Origin: Sphingomonas sp. S1-29
GTDB lineage: Bacteria > Pseudomonadota > Alphaproteobacteria > Sphingomonadales > Sphingomonadaceae
Length of the DNA: 64,000 nt
NCBI RefSeq assembly: GCF_026167545.1
Contig: NZ_CP110678.1
Coordinates: 186,001-250,000, forward strand
Direction: 5' to 3'
Shown: positions 47,309 through 56,392 of the stretch, piece by piece
Position numbering within the stretch: the stretch's first letter is position 1
Layout: every line of letters begins with the position of its first letter
Position numbers and translations under genes: made by a program
Notes under the pieces: generated by a model
Databases searched by the model: none
Told to the model about the DNA's origin: nothing
The model's input: the letters and a program-made list of their open reading frames with translations, nothing else

Positions 47309-47344
47309 AAACCCCGCCAGGTCAGTGACTTGGCGGGGTTTTTG
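47309..47344 (+). terminator. Intrinsic terminator after tRNA-Arg
   Basis: Perfect 10-bp stem AACCCCGCCA (47310-47319) with TGGCGGGGTT (47331-47340), 11-nt loop and a T tract continuing to 47343. It lies 9 bp after the tRNA. Confidence 0.9.
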
Positions 47345-47407
47345 TATGTCGCTTCGGAAGCGGCTAGGGTCGGCGCTTGCACACGGCACCACCTTGAGGA
47401 TTCCCCC

Positions 47408-48262
47408 ATGAAATTCTGTCGCTTCGGCCCGCGCGGGTCGGAACAGCCCGGATTGATCGACGATGCCGGCGCGCTGCGCGACCTCAGCCGGATCATCGAC
47501 GACATCACCCCCGCGGCGATCGCCGGGCTTTCGATCGATCCGGCGACGCTGCCGCTGGTCGAGGGCGAACCGCGGCTCGGCGTTCCCGTCGCGGGAATCG
47601 GCAAGATCGTCGCGGTCGGGCTGAACTACGAGGATCACGCGATCGAATCGGGGCTGCCGATCCCGACCGAGCCGGCGATGTTCATGAAGCCGCTGTCGGC
47701 GCTGACCGGGCCGAACGACGAGGTGATGCTGCCCAAGGATTCGACGCATACCGACTGGGAGGTCGAGCTGGGCGTCGTGATCGGCAAGACCTGTCGCTAT
47801 GTCGAGCAGGCCGATGCGCTGGCGCATGTCGCGGGCTATTGCGTCGTCAACGACGTGTCCGAGCGCTTCAACCAGAAGCAGCGCGGGTCGCAATGGAGCA
47901 AGGGCAAGGGGCATGACAGCTTCTGCCCCGTCGGTCCCTGGCTGGTGACCCCCGACGCGATCGGCGATCCGCAGGGCCTCGACCTGTTCCTCGACGTCAA
48001 CGGCCAGCGGATGCAGACCGGCAACAGCCGCACGATGATCTTCGGGGTGGCCGAGATCATCGCCTATGTCAGCCGCTATGTGACGCTGTATCCGGGCGAC
48101 CTGCTGATCACCGGCACCCCGCCGGGGGTGGGCGAGGGCCAGAAGCCCGAATCGATCTTCCTGAAGGCCGGCGATACGATGCGGCTTGGCATCACCGGGC
48201 TGGGCGAGCAGCATCAGCGCGTTGTCGCGTGGCGCCATCTGGGCGATGCGACGCTCGGATAA
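47408..48262 (+). CDS. Fumarylacetoacetate-hydrolase-family protein (2,4-diketo-3-deoxy-sugar acid hydrolase-like)
   Basis: The 284-residue enzyme has the FAH core: GLNYEDHAIESG, the metal-binding acids in DWEVELGVVIGK and a Asp in VVNDVSERFNQ, and TGTPPGVGEG near the end. Length and motifs match the hydrolases that split 2,4-diketo-3-deoxy-L-fuconate or -rhamnonate into pyruvate and a hydroxy acid. It starts at ATG 47408 and precedes an SMP-30 lactonase, with a 14-bp tandem repeat in the spacer. The sugar is not determined from sequence; ureidoglycolate lyase is an alternative name seen for such proteins. Confidence 0.85.
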   Translation: MKFCRFGPRGSEQPGLIDDAGALRDLSRIIDDITPAAIAGLSIDPATLPLVEGEPRLGVPVAGIGKIVAVGLNYEDHAIESGLPIPTEPAMFMKPLSALTGPNDEVMLPKDSTHTDWEVELGVVIGKTCRYVEQADALAHVAGYCVVNDVSERFNQKQRGSQWSKGKGHDSFCPVGPWLVTPDAIGDPQGLDLFLDVNGQRMQTGNSRTMIFGVAEIIAYVSRYVTLYPGDLLITGTPPGVGEGQKPESIFLKAGDTMRLGITGLGEQHQRVVAWRHLGDATLG

Positions 48263-48311
48263 GAACGGGCGGATAAGAACGGGCGGATAAGCACGGGCGG
48301 ATAAGAACGGA
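48256..48311. repeat. Four tandem copies of a 14-bp unit
   Basis: CGGATAAGAACGGG is repeated at 48256, 48270, 48284 (with AAGCACGGG) and 48298 (last base differs). The first copy contains the stop codon TAA of the FAH gene; the array ends about 11 bp before the SMP-30 start, so copy number changes the distance to the next gene's ribosome site. Confidence 0.9.
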
Positions 48312-48322
48312 GAGATAGTCGA

Positions 48323-49189
48323 ATGGCCGAAGCCTGGAAAATCGTCGAGCGCGGCGGGATGCGCGATCGCCTGGGCGAGGGCACCTATTGGTCGGCGCGC
48401 GAGCAGGCGGTCTATTGGGTCGATATCTCGGGGCACGCGCTCAACCGGCTGTCGCTGGGCGACGGCAATATCGCGCGCTGGCATATGCCCGAGCGGATCG
48501 GCTGGGTGATCGAACGCCGCGACCAGCCGGGGCTGGTTGCCGGGTTGCAGAGCGGCTTCAAGCTGCTCGACCTCGCCAACATGAAGCTGACCCCGCTGCT
48601 GAGCCCCGAGCCCGGCATGCCCGACAACCGGCTGAACGACGCCAAGGCCGATGCCGCGGGCAATATCTGGGCGGGAACGATGCCGGTGGGGGCCGACCAG
48701 CCGGTGGGCAGCTTCTATCGGCTGGGCGCCGATCGCAGCCTTACCAAGATCGACAGCGGCTATGCCGTCACCAACGGCCCGGCGTTCAGCCCCGACGGCA
48801 AATGGCTCTACCACAACAGCACTACCGAGGGGCTGATCTACCGCTACCCCTTCGCCGATGGCGAGGCGGGGCCGCGCAGCGTGTTCATCCGGATCGACCA
48901 GCCCGGCTGGGGCAATCCCGACGGGATGACGGTCGATTCGGAGGGCGGTCTGTGGGTCGCGCTATGGGGCGGATCGCGGATCACGCGCTTCACCCCCGAG
49001 GGCCAAGTCGACCGCCACATTGCGCTGCCCGCGAGCCAGATCACCAACATCACCTTTGCCGGGCCCAAGCTCGACCGGATGTTCGTGACTTCGGCGCGCG
49101 ACGGCAAGGAAGACGAGCCGCACGCCGGCGCGCTGTTCGAGGTCGATTCGGGCGCGACGGGGTTGCTGCCGAACCTCTATGCGGGGTGA
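48323..49189 (+). CDS. SMP-30/gluconolactonase-family lactonase
   Basis: A 288-residue six-bladed beta-propeller. Family markers are GEGTYWSAREQAVYWVDI (metal-binding Glu), PDNRLNDAKADAAGNIWAGT, TNGPAFSPDGKWLYHN (Asn and Asp metal ligands) and PDGMTVDSEGGLWVALWGG. It hydrolyses a sugar lactone, such as galactono-, arabino- or fuconolactone, made by the dehydrogenase encoded convergently. It is co-transcribed with the FAH gene. Confidence 0.92.
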   Translation: MAEAWKIVERGGMRDRLGEGTYWSAREQAVYWVDISGHALNRLSLGDGNIARWHMPERIGWVIERRDQPGLVAGLQSGFKLLDLANMKLTPLLSPEPGMPDNRLNDAKADAAGNIWAGTMPVGADQPVGSFYRLGADRSLTKIDSGYAVTNGPAFSPDGKWLYHNSTTEGLIYRYPFADGEAGPRSVFIRIDQPGWGNPDGMTVDSEGGLWVALWGGSRITRFTPEGQVDRHIALPASQITNITFAGPKLDRMFVTSARDGKEDEPHAGALFEVDSGATGLLPNLYAG

Positions 49190-49208
49190 GCGCGGCTCAC
49201 CCCGGTGA

Positions 49209-50138
49209 TCATTCCTCGAACGCCCCGACTTCGCTGCGCCGGCCGAGCAGATAGGCGTCGGCGACATGCGCGAAGGGGGTGAGATCGGTGTCGCTGGTCC
49301 GCGTCTTGAGCAGCTGCGCGAAGCGGCGATAGAGGCGGGCATATTCGGGGTCGTCGGCGAGGTCGACGGGGTTGCCGTCGACCGCCATCTTCGACGCGCC
49401 GAGCGATAATTTGAGCTGGCCGCCATCGGTGTCGATATCGATGTCCCAGGTCTGCGGTCCGCGCTGATCGAAATCGAAGAACACATCTACCGGCACGCCC
49501 GCGCTGTCCTCGAAATGGAGGTCGGCGGCGATCGGCGACGGCTTGTTCGACGGGTAGCGCAGCGCCGACTGCTGGAGCAGCAGCGGGCGTGGCAGGATAT
49601 GAGTGATCACCGACAGCGCGTTGATGCCGGGATCGAACACGCCGATTCCCGGCTCCCAGATCCAGGCCTGCCCCGGATGCCAGACGCGGACGTCTTCCTT
49701 CCAGTTCACCTCGACCCGGTTGATCTTCTTGCCCTCGAGCCAGGCTCGTGCGGGTTCGACCGCGGCGGCTTCGCGCGAATGCCAGGTGACGTAGAGCACG
49801 CGGCCGGCCTTCGCGACGGTGTCGACGATCGCCTGCGCCTCGGACAAGGTCGCGGCGGGGGGCTTTTCGATCATGACGTCGAGCCCGTGGTCGACCGCCT
49901 GCTGCACCAGCGCCAGCCGCCCGCGCGGCGGGGTGCAGATCGAGATCGCCTCGACCCCCGGATCGGCGGCCATCATCTCGGCGACGGTGCGGAAGCCGGG
50001 AATGCCCTCGGGCGCCTGGTGCCCGGTGACCGCTGCGACGAAGTCGAAATCGGGGTTCGCGGCGATCGAGGGGATGTGCTGGTCGCGGGCGATCTTGCCG
50101 ATACCGGCGATGGCTATCCGAGTCACTGGGCGGGTCAT
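49209..50138 (-). CDS. Galactose/arabinose 1-dehydrogenase (Gfo/Idh family)
   Basis: The 309-residue NAD(P) oxidoreductase has the Rossmann start IAIAGIGKIARDQHIPSI, the EKPPAATLSEAQ motif with the catalytic Lys, and VNWKEDVRVWHPGQAWIWEP followed by GIGVFDPGINALS. This pattern is characteristic of D-galactose and L-arabinose 1-dehydrogenases such as Azospirillum AraA, which oxidise the free sugar to a lactone. Its start overlaps the stop of the AraD1-type gene (ATGA), so they form a two-gene operon, convergent to the lactonase. Confidence 0.9.
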   Translation of the reverse strand: MTRPVTRIAIAGIGKIARDQHIPSIAANPDFDFVAAVTGHQAPEGIPGFRTVAEMMAADPGVEAISICTPPRGRLALVQQAVDHGLDVMIEKPPAATLSEAQAIVDTVAKAGRVLYVTWHSREAAAVEPARAWLEGKKINRVEVNWKEDVRVWHPGQAWIWEPGIGVFDPGINALSVITHILPRPLLLQQSALRYPSNKPSPIAADLHFEDSAGVPVDVFFDFDQRGPQTWDIDIDTDGGQLKLSLGASKMAVDGNPVDLADDPEYARLYRRFAQLLKTRTSDTDLTPFAHVADAYLLGRRSEVGAFEE

Positions 50139-51121
50139 AGCGGCAGGATCTCGATCGTTTCGGGTGCGCTGGTGGTCAGCGGGTTGGCGAGCGGCAGGCG
50201 GAAGGGCGCGGCTTCGATCTCGAACCGGTCGCCATCCTGCGTCTGGATTCCGTCGGCGAACGACAGCGTCGCGGTGCCGTAGAAATGGACATGGATGTCA
50301 CCGGGGCGGCGGAACAGCGCATATTTGAAGTGGTGATGCTCGAGATTGGCGATGCTGTGCGACATGTTCGCCTCGCCCGACAGGAAGGGCTTTTCCCAGA
50401 TCGTGCTGCCGTCGCGGACGACGCGGCTGGTGCCGCGAACGTCCTGTGGCAGGTCGCCGGTCAGCAGCTCGGCGCCCAGCGCGGCGTGGCGCAGCTTCGA
50501 ATGCGCGAGCCACAGATAATTGCCGCGCTCGACGATATGGTCGGAAAACTCGTTGGCGAGCGCGAAGCCCAGGCGGCGCGGCCGGCCCTCGTCATCGATG
50601 ATGTAGATGCCCGCGAGTTCGGGCTCCTCGCTGCCGTCCTCGGCAAAGGCGGGCGAGGGGAGCGCGGCGCCGGTGGGGAGCAAATGGCTGCCGTCGCCCT
50701 TGTAGAACCATTCGGGCTGGACGCCGGGGGTGCCGGCGGCGGGCTTGCCGCCTTCGACCCCCAGCTGGAACATCCGCATCGAATCGGTGACCGCGGCGCC
50801 GGCGGCGGCCTGGTGCATCTTGTTGCGCCCCTCGGCCGAGCCGAGATGCGTGAGGCCGGTGCCGGTCAGCCAGCAATGCCCGGCATCGGGATGGTCGATC
50901 GGCGCGAGCAGCGATCCTTGCGCAAGCAGCGCGTCGATATCGATCGCCTCGCCCGCGCGCGCGCTGGCGGCGTCGGCGAGCGACACGCCCTCGGCCAGCG
51001 CGGCCTTGGCGAGATCATAGGTCGAAGCGACACCATCGACGCGGCGCGCGGGGCCGGCGTCGTCGAGCATGGCCACCGCGCGGCTCGCGCCGTCGCGGAA
51101 CTGAAGGATGCGGATCGCCAT
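50135..51121 (-). CDS. AraD1-family protein (FAH superfamily)
   Basis: A 328-residue enzyme of the FAH superfamily. Characteristic segments are LTGTGLTHLGSAEGRNKMHQ, QPEWFYKGDGSHLLPTG, GFALANEFSDHIVERGNYLW and HSKLRHAALGAEL. Proteins of this group (AraD1) act on 2-keto-3-deoxy-L-arabonate or related acids in non-phosphorylative sugar pathways. I start at ATG 51121 (MAIRIL) rather than 51160. It lies upstream of, and overlaps, the dehydrogenase gene. Confidence 0.88.
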   Translation of the reverse strand: MAIRILQFRDGASRAVAMLDDAGPARRVDGVASTYDLAKAALAEGVSLADAASARAGEAIDIDALLAQGSLLAPIDHPDAGHCWLTGTGLTHLGSAEGRNKMHQAAAGAAVTDSMRMFQLGVEGGKPAAGTPGVQPEWFYKGDGSHLLPTGAALPSPAFAEDGSEEPELAGIYIIDDEGRPRRLGFALANEFSDHIVERGNYLWLAHSKLRHAALGAELLTGDLPQDVRGTSRVVRDGSTIWEKPFLSGEANMSHSIANLEHHHFKYALFRRPGDIHVHFYGTATLSFADGIQTQDGDRFEIEAAPFRLPLANPLTTSAPETIEILPL

Positions 51122-51160
51122 CGCCTCAGACCGCGCCGATTGGGGCGGCATTGCCGCCAA

Positions 51161-51386
51161 GGGTGGAAGTCAGCGTCATTCGCGATCCTCTCCGAATATT
51201 ATTACTCAGACTTAACCTCGGGTCGGGCTTCGATCAATCGGCAAAGACGGCTTGCACCCGCGCGGTTGGCCGAATACCCGTCCCTTTGTCTGATTATACG
51301 TAGCGATCGGTCCCAAAGCGGCCGGCGCCATCAAGAGAGGATTTCGGATGCAGATCGTCGCCCTCCCGATTGCTGGGAACCGATAG
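51161..51386. promoter_or_regulatory. Divergent promoter region of the sugar-acid cluster
   Basis: This 226-bp spacer separates the AraD1/dehydrogenase operon from the transporter and should carry both promoters. AT-rich segments are ATATTATTACTCAGACTTAA (51198) and TTGTCTGATTATACG (51288). The latter resembles half of a GntR-type site, but I see no clean palindrome. Confidence 0.35.
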
Positions 51387-52682
51387 ATGGCGGTACCGCC
51401 AACCGCAACCGCCGCCACGGGGCAGGGCACCAGCGCAGGCCCGCAGGTGTATCGCTCGGCGCTGACGCTGCTCGCCAGCCTGTTCTTCATGTGGGGGTTC
51501 ATCACCGTCATCAACGGGACGCTGCTGCCGCATCTGCGCTCGGTGTTCGACCTGTCTTATACCCAAACGACGCTGATCGAATCGGTATGGTTCATCGCCT
51601 ATTTCGTCGCGTCGATCCCCTCGGCCAAGCTGATCGCCAGGATCGGCTATCAGAAATCGATGGTCGTTGGCCTGGCGCTGATGGCGGCGGGCGCGCTGGG
51701 CATGGTGCCGGCGGCACAGATCCCTTCCTATGGCGTCACGCTGTTCGCGCTGTTCGTGATCGCCAGCGGCATCACGCTGCTGCAGGTCGCGGCCAACCCC
51801 TATGTCGCAGTCGTGGGTAGCCCCGAAACCGCCTCGTCGCGGCTTAATCTGGTGCAGGCCTTCAATTCGGCGGGTGCGACCCTCGCGCCGTTGTTCGGCG
51901 GCTATCTGATCCTGGGACGGACCGCCGGCGGCACCGCGAGCGCTGGCGCCGCAGCGTTGACCCCCGCCGAACGGCTGGCCGACGCGCAATCGGTGGTGCT
52001 GCCCTATCTGATCGTCGCGGCGGTGCTCGCGGTGCTGGCGATCGTGATCGCGCGCTTCCCGCTGCCCGCTATGGGTGCGGCGACGCAGCGTTCGGCCAAG
52101 GCCGATCGCAAGAACCTGTCGCTTTGGAAGCACCGCAACCTGGTGTTCGGTATCCCTGCGATCTTCATCTACCTGATCGCCGAGATCGGCGTCGGCAACC
52201 TGTTCATCAACTTCGTCGCGCAGCCCGACATCGGCAACCTGACGCAGCAGCAGGCGTCGAACTATCTGTTCCTGCTATGGGGCGGGATGATGGTCGGCCG
52301 GCTAGCCGGCGCGGTGGTGATGCAGAAGGTCGACGCGGCCAAGGTGCTGGCGTTTGCGAGCATCGGCGCGACCGTGGTCATGCTGATCGCCACCTTCGCA
52401 ACCGGCCATGCCGCGATGTGGGCGCTGATCTCGGTCGGGCTGTTCCATTCGATCATGTTCCCCACGATCTTCACCCTCGGCATCCGCGGGCTGGGGCCGT
52501 TGACCGAAGAAGGGTCGGGGCTGCTGATCATGGCGATCGCCGGCGGTGCGCTGGTGGTGGTGCAGGGCTGGTTGGCCGACGCCTATGGGCTGCAGATGTC
52601 GTTCCTGCTGACCGCGGCGTGCGAGCTCTATGTGCTGTTCTACGCGCTGTGGGGCAGCAAGGTGACGCACTCGCTCGATTGA
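51387..52682 (+). CDS. FucP-type sugar:H+ symporter (MFS)
   Basis: A 431-residue transporter with twelve membrane helices. FucP-family signatures are FFMWGFITVINGTLLPHLRS in helix 1, VWFIAYFVASIPSAKLIARI, and VAANPYVAVVG with NLVQAFNSAGATLAPLFGGY. The family imports L-fucose, glucose or galactose with protons. It is divergent from the dehydrogenase operon and probably brings in the sugar that cluster oxidises. Confidence 0.93.
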   Translation: MAVPPTATAATGQGTSAGPQVYRSALTLLASLFFMWGFITVINGTLLPHLRSVFDLSYTQTTLIESVWFIAYFVASIPSAKLIARIGYQKSMVVGLALMAAGALGMVPAAQIPSYGVTLFALFVIASGITLLQVAANPYVAVVGSPETASSRLNLVQAFNSAGATLAPLFGGYLILGRTAGGTASAGAAALTPAERLADAQSVVLPYLIVAAVLAVLAIVIARFPLPAMGAATQRSAKADRKNLSLWKHRNLVFGIPAIFIYLIAEIGVGNLFINFVAQPDIGNLTQQQASNYLFLLWGGMMVGRLAGAVVMQKVDAAKVLAFASIGATVVMLIATFATGHAAMWALISVGLFHSIMFPTIFTLGIRGLGPLTEEGSGLLIMAIAGGALVVVQGWLADAYGLQMSFLLTAACELYVLFYALWGSKVTHSLD

Positions 52683-52716
52683 AGCGCTGACCCCGTTCCC
52701 GCCGGTCGGGGCGGGG

Positions 52717-53484
52717 TCAGGCCTCGGACGGCAGCAGTTGCTCGTCCTTGGCAACCAGCGCGCGGGTGGTGTCGAGAAACGCCATGTCGACCAGCTCGGT
52801 CATCACCCGCCGCGCTTCGTCGGCATCGCCCGCGGCGACGGCGTCGTACACCCGCCAATGCTCGGGCAGCGGATCGCGGCGAAGCGGTTCGTTGCGCTGC
52901 TTGAACACCGTGGTCCACGCGACCGCCGCACCGACCCCGCTGGCGAGCGATGCGAGGAAGGGATTGCCCGAGGCATCGAGCAACGCCGCGTGGAAATGCT
53001 GGTCGGCCAGCCGCCCGGCTTCCGATGCCAGCGTATGTTCGGTCATCCCCTCGAGCGCCGCCAGCATCTGCGCGAGATGCTCGTCGGTGCGCCGCGTCGC
53101 CGCCAGCCCCGCGGCTTGCGGCTCGACGATCAGCCGAAGCTCGAACAGGCTTTCGAGCAGCGTATCCTCGGGCTCGACCGCGAAGATCCACGACAGCACA
53201 TCGGGGTCGAGCAAATGCCATTTCGCGCGCGCCGATACCCGCGTGCCGGTCTTTGGCCGCGATTCGACCAGCCCCTTGGCGGCGAGGATACGCAGCGCTT
53301 CGCGATAGGCGGTGCGCGATACCTGAAGGTCGCCCGACGCCGCGACCTCGCCGTTCAAAACTTCGCCCGGTGCATAGTGGCCGGTGACGATCGACATGCC
53401 GAGATCGCGCGCGATAACGCCGTGGATGCGCAGCGACTTGCGCTGGGTCTGGGTATCGGGCGCGGGGGTTGCCTTGGTAGTCAT
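52717..53484 (-). CDS. GntR/FadR-family (FCD) transcriptional regulator
   Basis: A 255-residue regulator with an N-terminal winged helix (IARDLGMSIVTGHYAPGEVL ... VSRTAYREALRILAAKGLVE) and a C-terminal FCD ligand-binding domain (FELRLIVEPQAAGLAATRR, DQHFHAALLDASGNPFLASL). The His and Asp residues typical for metal and ligand binding are present. FCD regulators commonly repress sugar-acid genes until a pathway acid binds. It is convergent to the transporter and likely controls this cluster. Confidence 0.92.
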   Translation of the reverse strand: MTTKATPAPDTQTQRKSLRIHGVIARDLGMSIVTGHYAPGEVLNGEVAASGDLQVSRTAYREALRILAAKGLVESRPKTGTRVSARAKWHLLDPDVLSWIFAVEPEDTLLESLFELRLIVEPQAAGLAATRRTDEHLAQMLAALEGMTEHTLASEAGRLADQHFHAALLDASGNPFLASLASGVGAAVAWTTVFKQRNEPLRRDPLPEHWRVYDAVAAGDADEARRVMTELVDMAFLDTTRALVAKDEQLLPSEA

Positions 53485-53603
53485 GGCTGTGATCCTACTC
53501 CAGCCGCGCCTCGGGTCAAATACCGGCGGCACGCGGGGTTGACGCGGGGCGGCAGGGTGGCGACTTGGAAAGCGACGCCAACACCGCCCAGGAGCAAAAG
53601 CCA

Positions 53604-54713
<1,110 letters not shown>

Positions 54714-54769
54714 GCAGCGTACCGCCCCGGGATTGGACCGGGATGGGCGACAATAAGGAGGGGAAGACG

Positions 54770-55153
54770 ATGTTCAGCCATGTGATGCTCGGCACCGACG
54801 ATATCGATGCCTCGAAGGCGTTTTATGACGCAACGCTCGGGGCGCTCGGGATCAAGCCCGGCCGCGCCGATGACAAGGGGCGCGTCATCTATATGCATCC
54901 TGCAGGGCTGTTCCTGTTGACCAAGCCGATCGACGGTGCGCCCGCCTGCCACGCCAATGGCGGGACGGTGGGCTTCGCGGCTGCTTCGCCCGAGGCCGCC
55001 GACGCCTGGCATGCGGCAGGCGTTGCCGCCGGGGGCACCGCGATCGAGGATGCACCGGGCTACCGCTCGAATGCGTTCGGCAAATTGTACCTTGCCTATC
55101 TGCGCGATCCGGCGGGCAACAAGGTCTGCGCGATGCATCGTCCCGCAGCATGA
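54770..55153 (+). CDS. VOC-family (glyoxalase-like) protein in formaldehyde operon
   Basis: A 127-residue vicinal-oxygen-chelate protein: HVMLGTDDIDASKAFYDATL at the start and YLRDPAGNKVCAMHRP at the end, the two betaalphabetabetabeta modules of a small glyoxalase. It sits between frmA (56 bp) and fghA, whose start overlaps its stop (ATGA). The location suggests a glutathione-thiohemiacetal related role, such as helping the formation of S-hydroxymethylglutathione, but this is not shown. Confidence 0.85.
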   Translation: MFSHVMLGTDDIDASKAFYDATLGALGIKPGRADDKGRVIYMHPAGLFLLTKPIDGAPACHANGGTVGFAAASPEAADAWHAAGVAAGGTAIEDAPGYRSNAFGKLYLAYLRDPAGNKVCAMHRPAA

Positions 55154-55992
55154 GCATAGAGACGGTTTCCACCAACCGCGCGTTTGGCGGTACCCAAGGG
55201 GTGTACCGCCACGCGTCGTCGGCGACGGGCACCGACATGACCTTCTCGGTCTATGTGCCCCCGCATGCAGAGGGCGCGAAGCTGCCGGTGGTCTGGTATC
55301 TGTCGGGGCTGACCTGCACCCATGCCAATGTCACCGACAAGGGCGGGTTCCGCGCTGCCTGCGCCGAGCACGGCGTCATCTTCGTCGCGCCCGATACCTC
55401 GCCGCGCGGCGACGAGGTTCCCGACGACGACGGCTATGATTTCGGCAAGGGCGCGGGCTTCTATGTCGATGCGACGCAGGCGCCCTGGGCGGTCAATTTC
55501 CGGATGCGCAGCTATGTCGAGGACGAGCTGCCGGGGCTGATCGCGGCGCAGTTTCCGATGGCCGACATGGCGCGGCAGGCGATCACCGGCCATTCGATGG
55601 GCGGGCATGGCGCGCTGACGATCGGGCTTCGCAACCCCGGTCGGTTCGCGAGCATCTCGGCGTTCGCGCCGATCGCCTCGCCGCTAGCCTGCGGCTGGGG
55701 CGAGAAGGCGCTGGGCGGCTATCTCGGCCCCGACAAGGCGGCGTGGCGTGCATATGACGCGTGCGCGCTGATCGCCGATGGCGCGCGGGTCGATGCATTG
55801 CTGGTCGATCAGGGTGACGCCGACCAGTTCCTGGTCGAACAGCTCAAGCCCGAATTGTTGCGCGAGGCCTGCGCCGCGGCGGGGATCGACCTGACGCTGC
55901 GGATGCAGGCCGGGTACGACCATAGCTATTATTTCATCGAGACCTTCATGGCCGACCACATCGCGTGGCACGCCGAGCGGCTGAAGGGTTGA
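55150..55992 (+). CDS. fghA: S-formylglutathione hydrolase
   Basis: A 280-residue serine hydrolase of the esterase D family that releases formate and glutathione. The nucleophile is in GHSMGGHGALTIGLRNP, with a catalytic Asp in VDQGDADQFL and His in AGYDHSYYFI. LPVVWYLSGLTCTHANVTDK contains the conserved CTHANVTDKGG region. It completes the detoxification started by frmA. Confidence 0.96.
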   Translation: MSIETVSTNRAFGGTQGVYRHASSATGTDMTFSVYVPPHAEGAKLPVVWYLSGLTCTHANVTDKGGFRAACAEHGVIFVAPDTSPRGDEVPDDDGYDFGKGAGFYVDATQAPWAVNFRMRSYVEDELPGLIAAQFPMADMARQAITGHSMGGHGALTIGLRNPGRFASISAFAPIASPLACGWGEKALGGYLGPDKAAWRAYDACALIADGARVDALLVDQGDADQFLVEQLKPELLREACAAAGIDLTLRMQAGYDHSYYFIETFMADHIAWHAERLKG

Positions 55993-56000
55993 CCCCTGAA

Positions 56001-56077
56001 CCGTTGGTTTCGAGCGTAGTCGAGAAACCGCCGACAGCGGGACCTGAGGTTTCTCGACTGCGCTCGAAACGAACGGG
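56001..56077. repeat. Palindromic repeat (TTTCGAGCGNAGTCGAGAAAC family)
   Basis: Left arm CCGTTGGTTTCGAGCGTAGT and following bases to 56029 pair with 56048-56077 (GGTTTCTCGACTGCGCTCGA...). It is the same family as the palindrome inside valS. Confidence 0.8.
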
Positions 56078-56109
56078 TTTGTAGAAAACCGGCTACGGCG
56101 CGGTCGACG

Positions 56110-56334
56110 TCATTCGTCGTAGCGCCGTTCGACCGAGTCGAGGATCGCACCGCCGGCGATGAACACCGCCAGCGGGCACACGCCGAACAACAGCCAGCCG
56201 CCGATGCCCGGATATTGTTCGAGATATGCGACCCCGCGCGCGACCGAGCCGACGCCGAGGCCATAGATCACGAGGAACGCCTCGAACTTGGTCTTGATGA
56301 CGAACAACCGGGCGATGCGCTGGAACATGGCCAT
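56110..56334 (-). CDS. Small membrane protein, hypothetical
   Basis: A 74-residue protein with two probable membrane helices (KFEAFLVIYGLGVGSVARGV and WLLFGVCPLAVFIAGGAILD) and charged ends. The start may be ATG 56334 or 56328. It lies between the formaldehyde operon and the arginine operon, next to a repeat. It resembles small conserved membrane proteins of sphingomonads whose function is unknown. Confidence 0.75.
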   Translation of the reverse strand: MAMFQRIARLFVIKTKFEAFLVIYGLGVGSVARGVAYLEQYPGIGGWLLFGVCPLAVFIAGGAILDSVERRYDE

Positions 56335-56392
56335 GCCCTAGCACGAACCGTGCCGATCGCCGAAACGCGCGGATAGCGCCCGCGCGCATTGG

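Noticed and set aside
48256..48311. Possible CRISPR array
   Set aside because: The four 14-bp copies are contiguous without spacers; no cas genes are present in the window.
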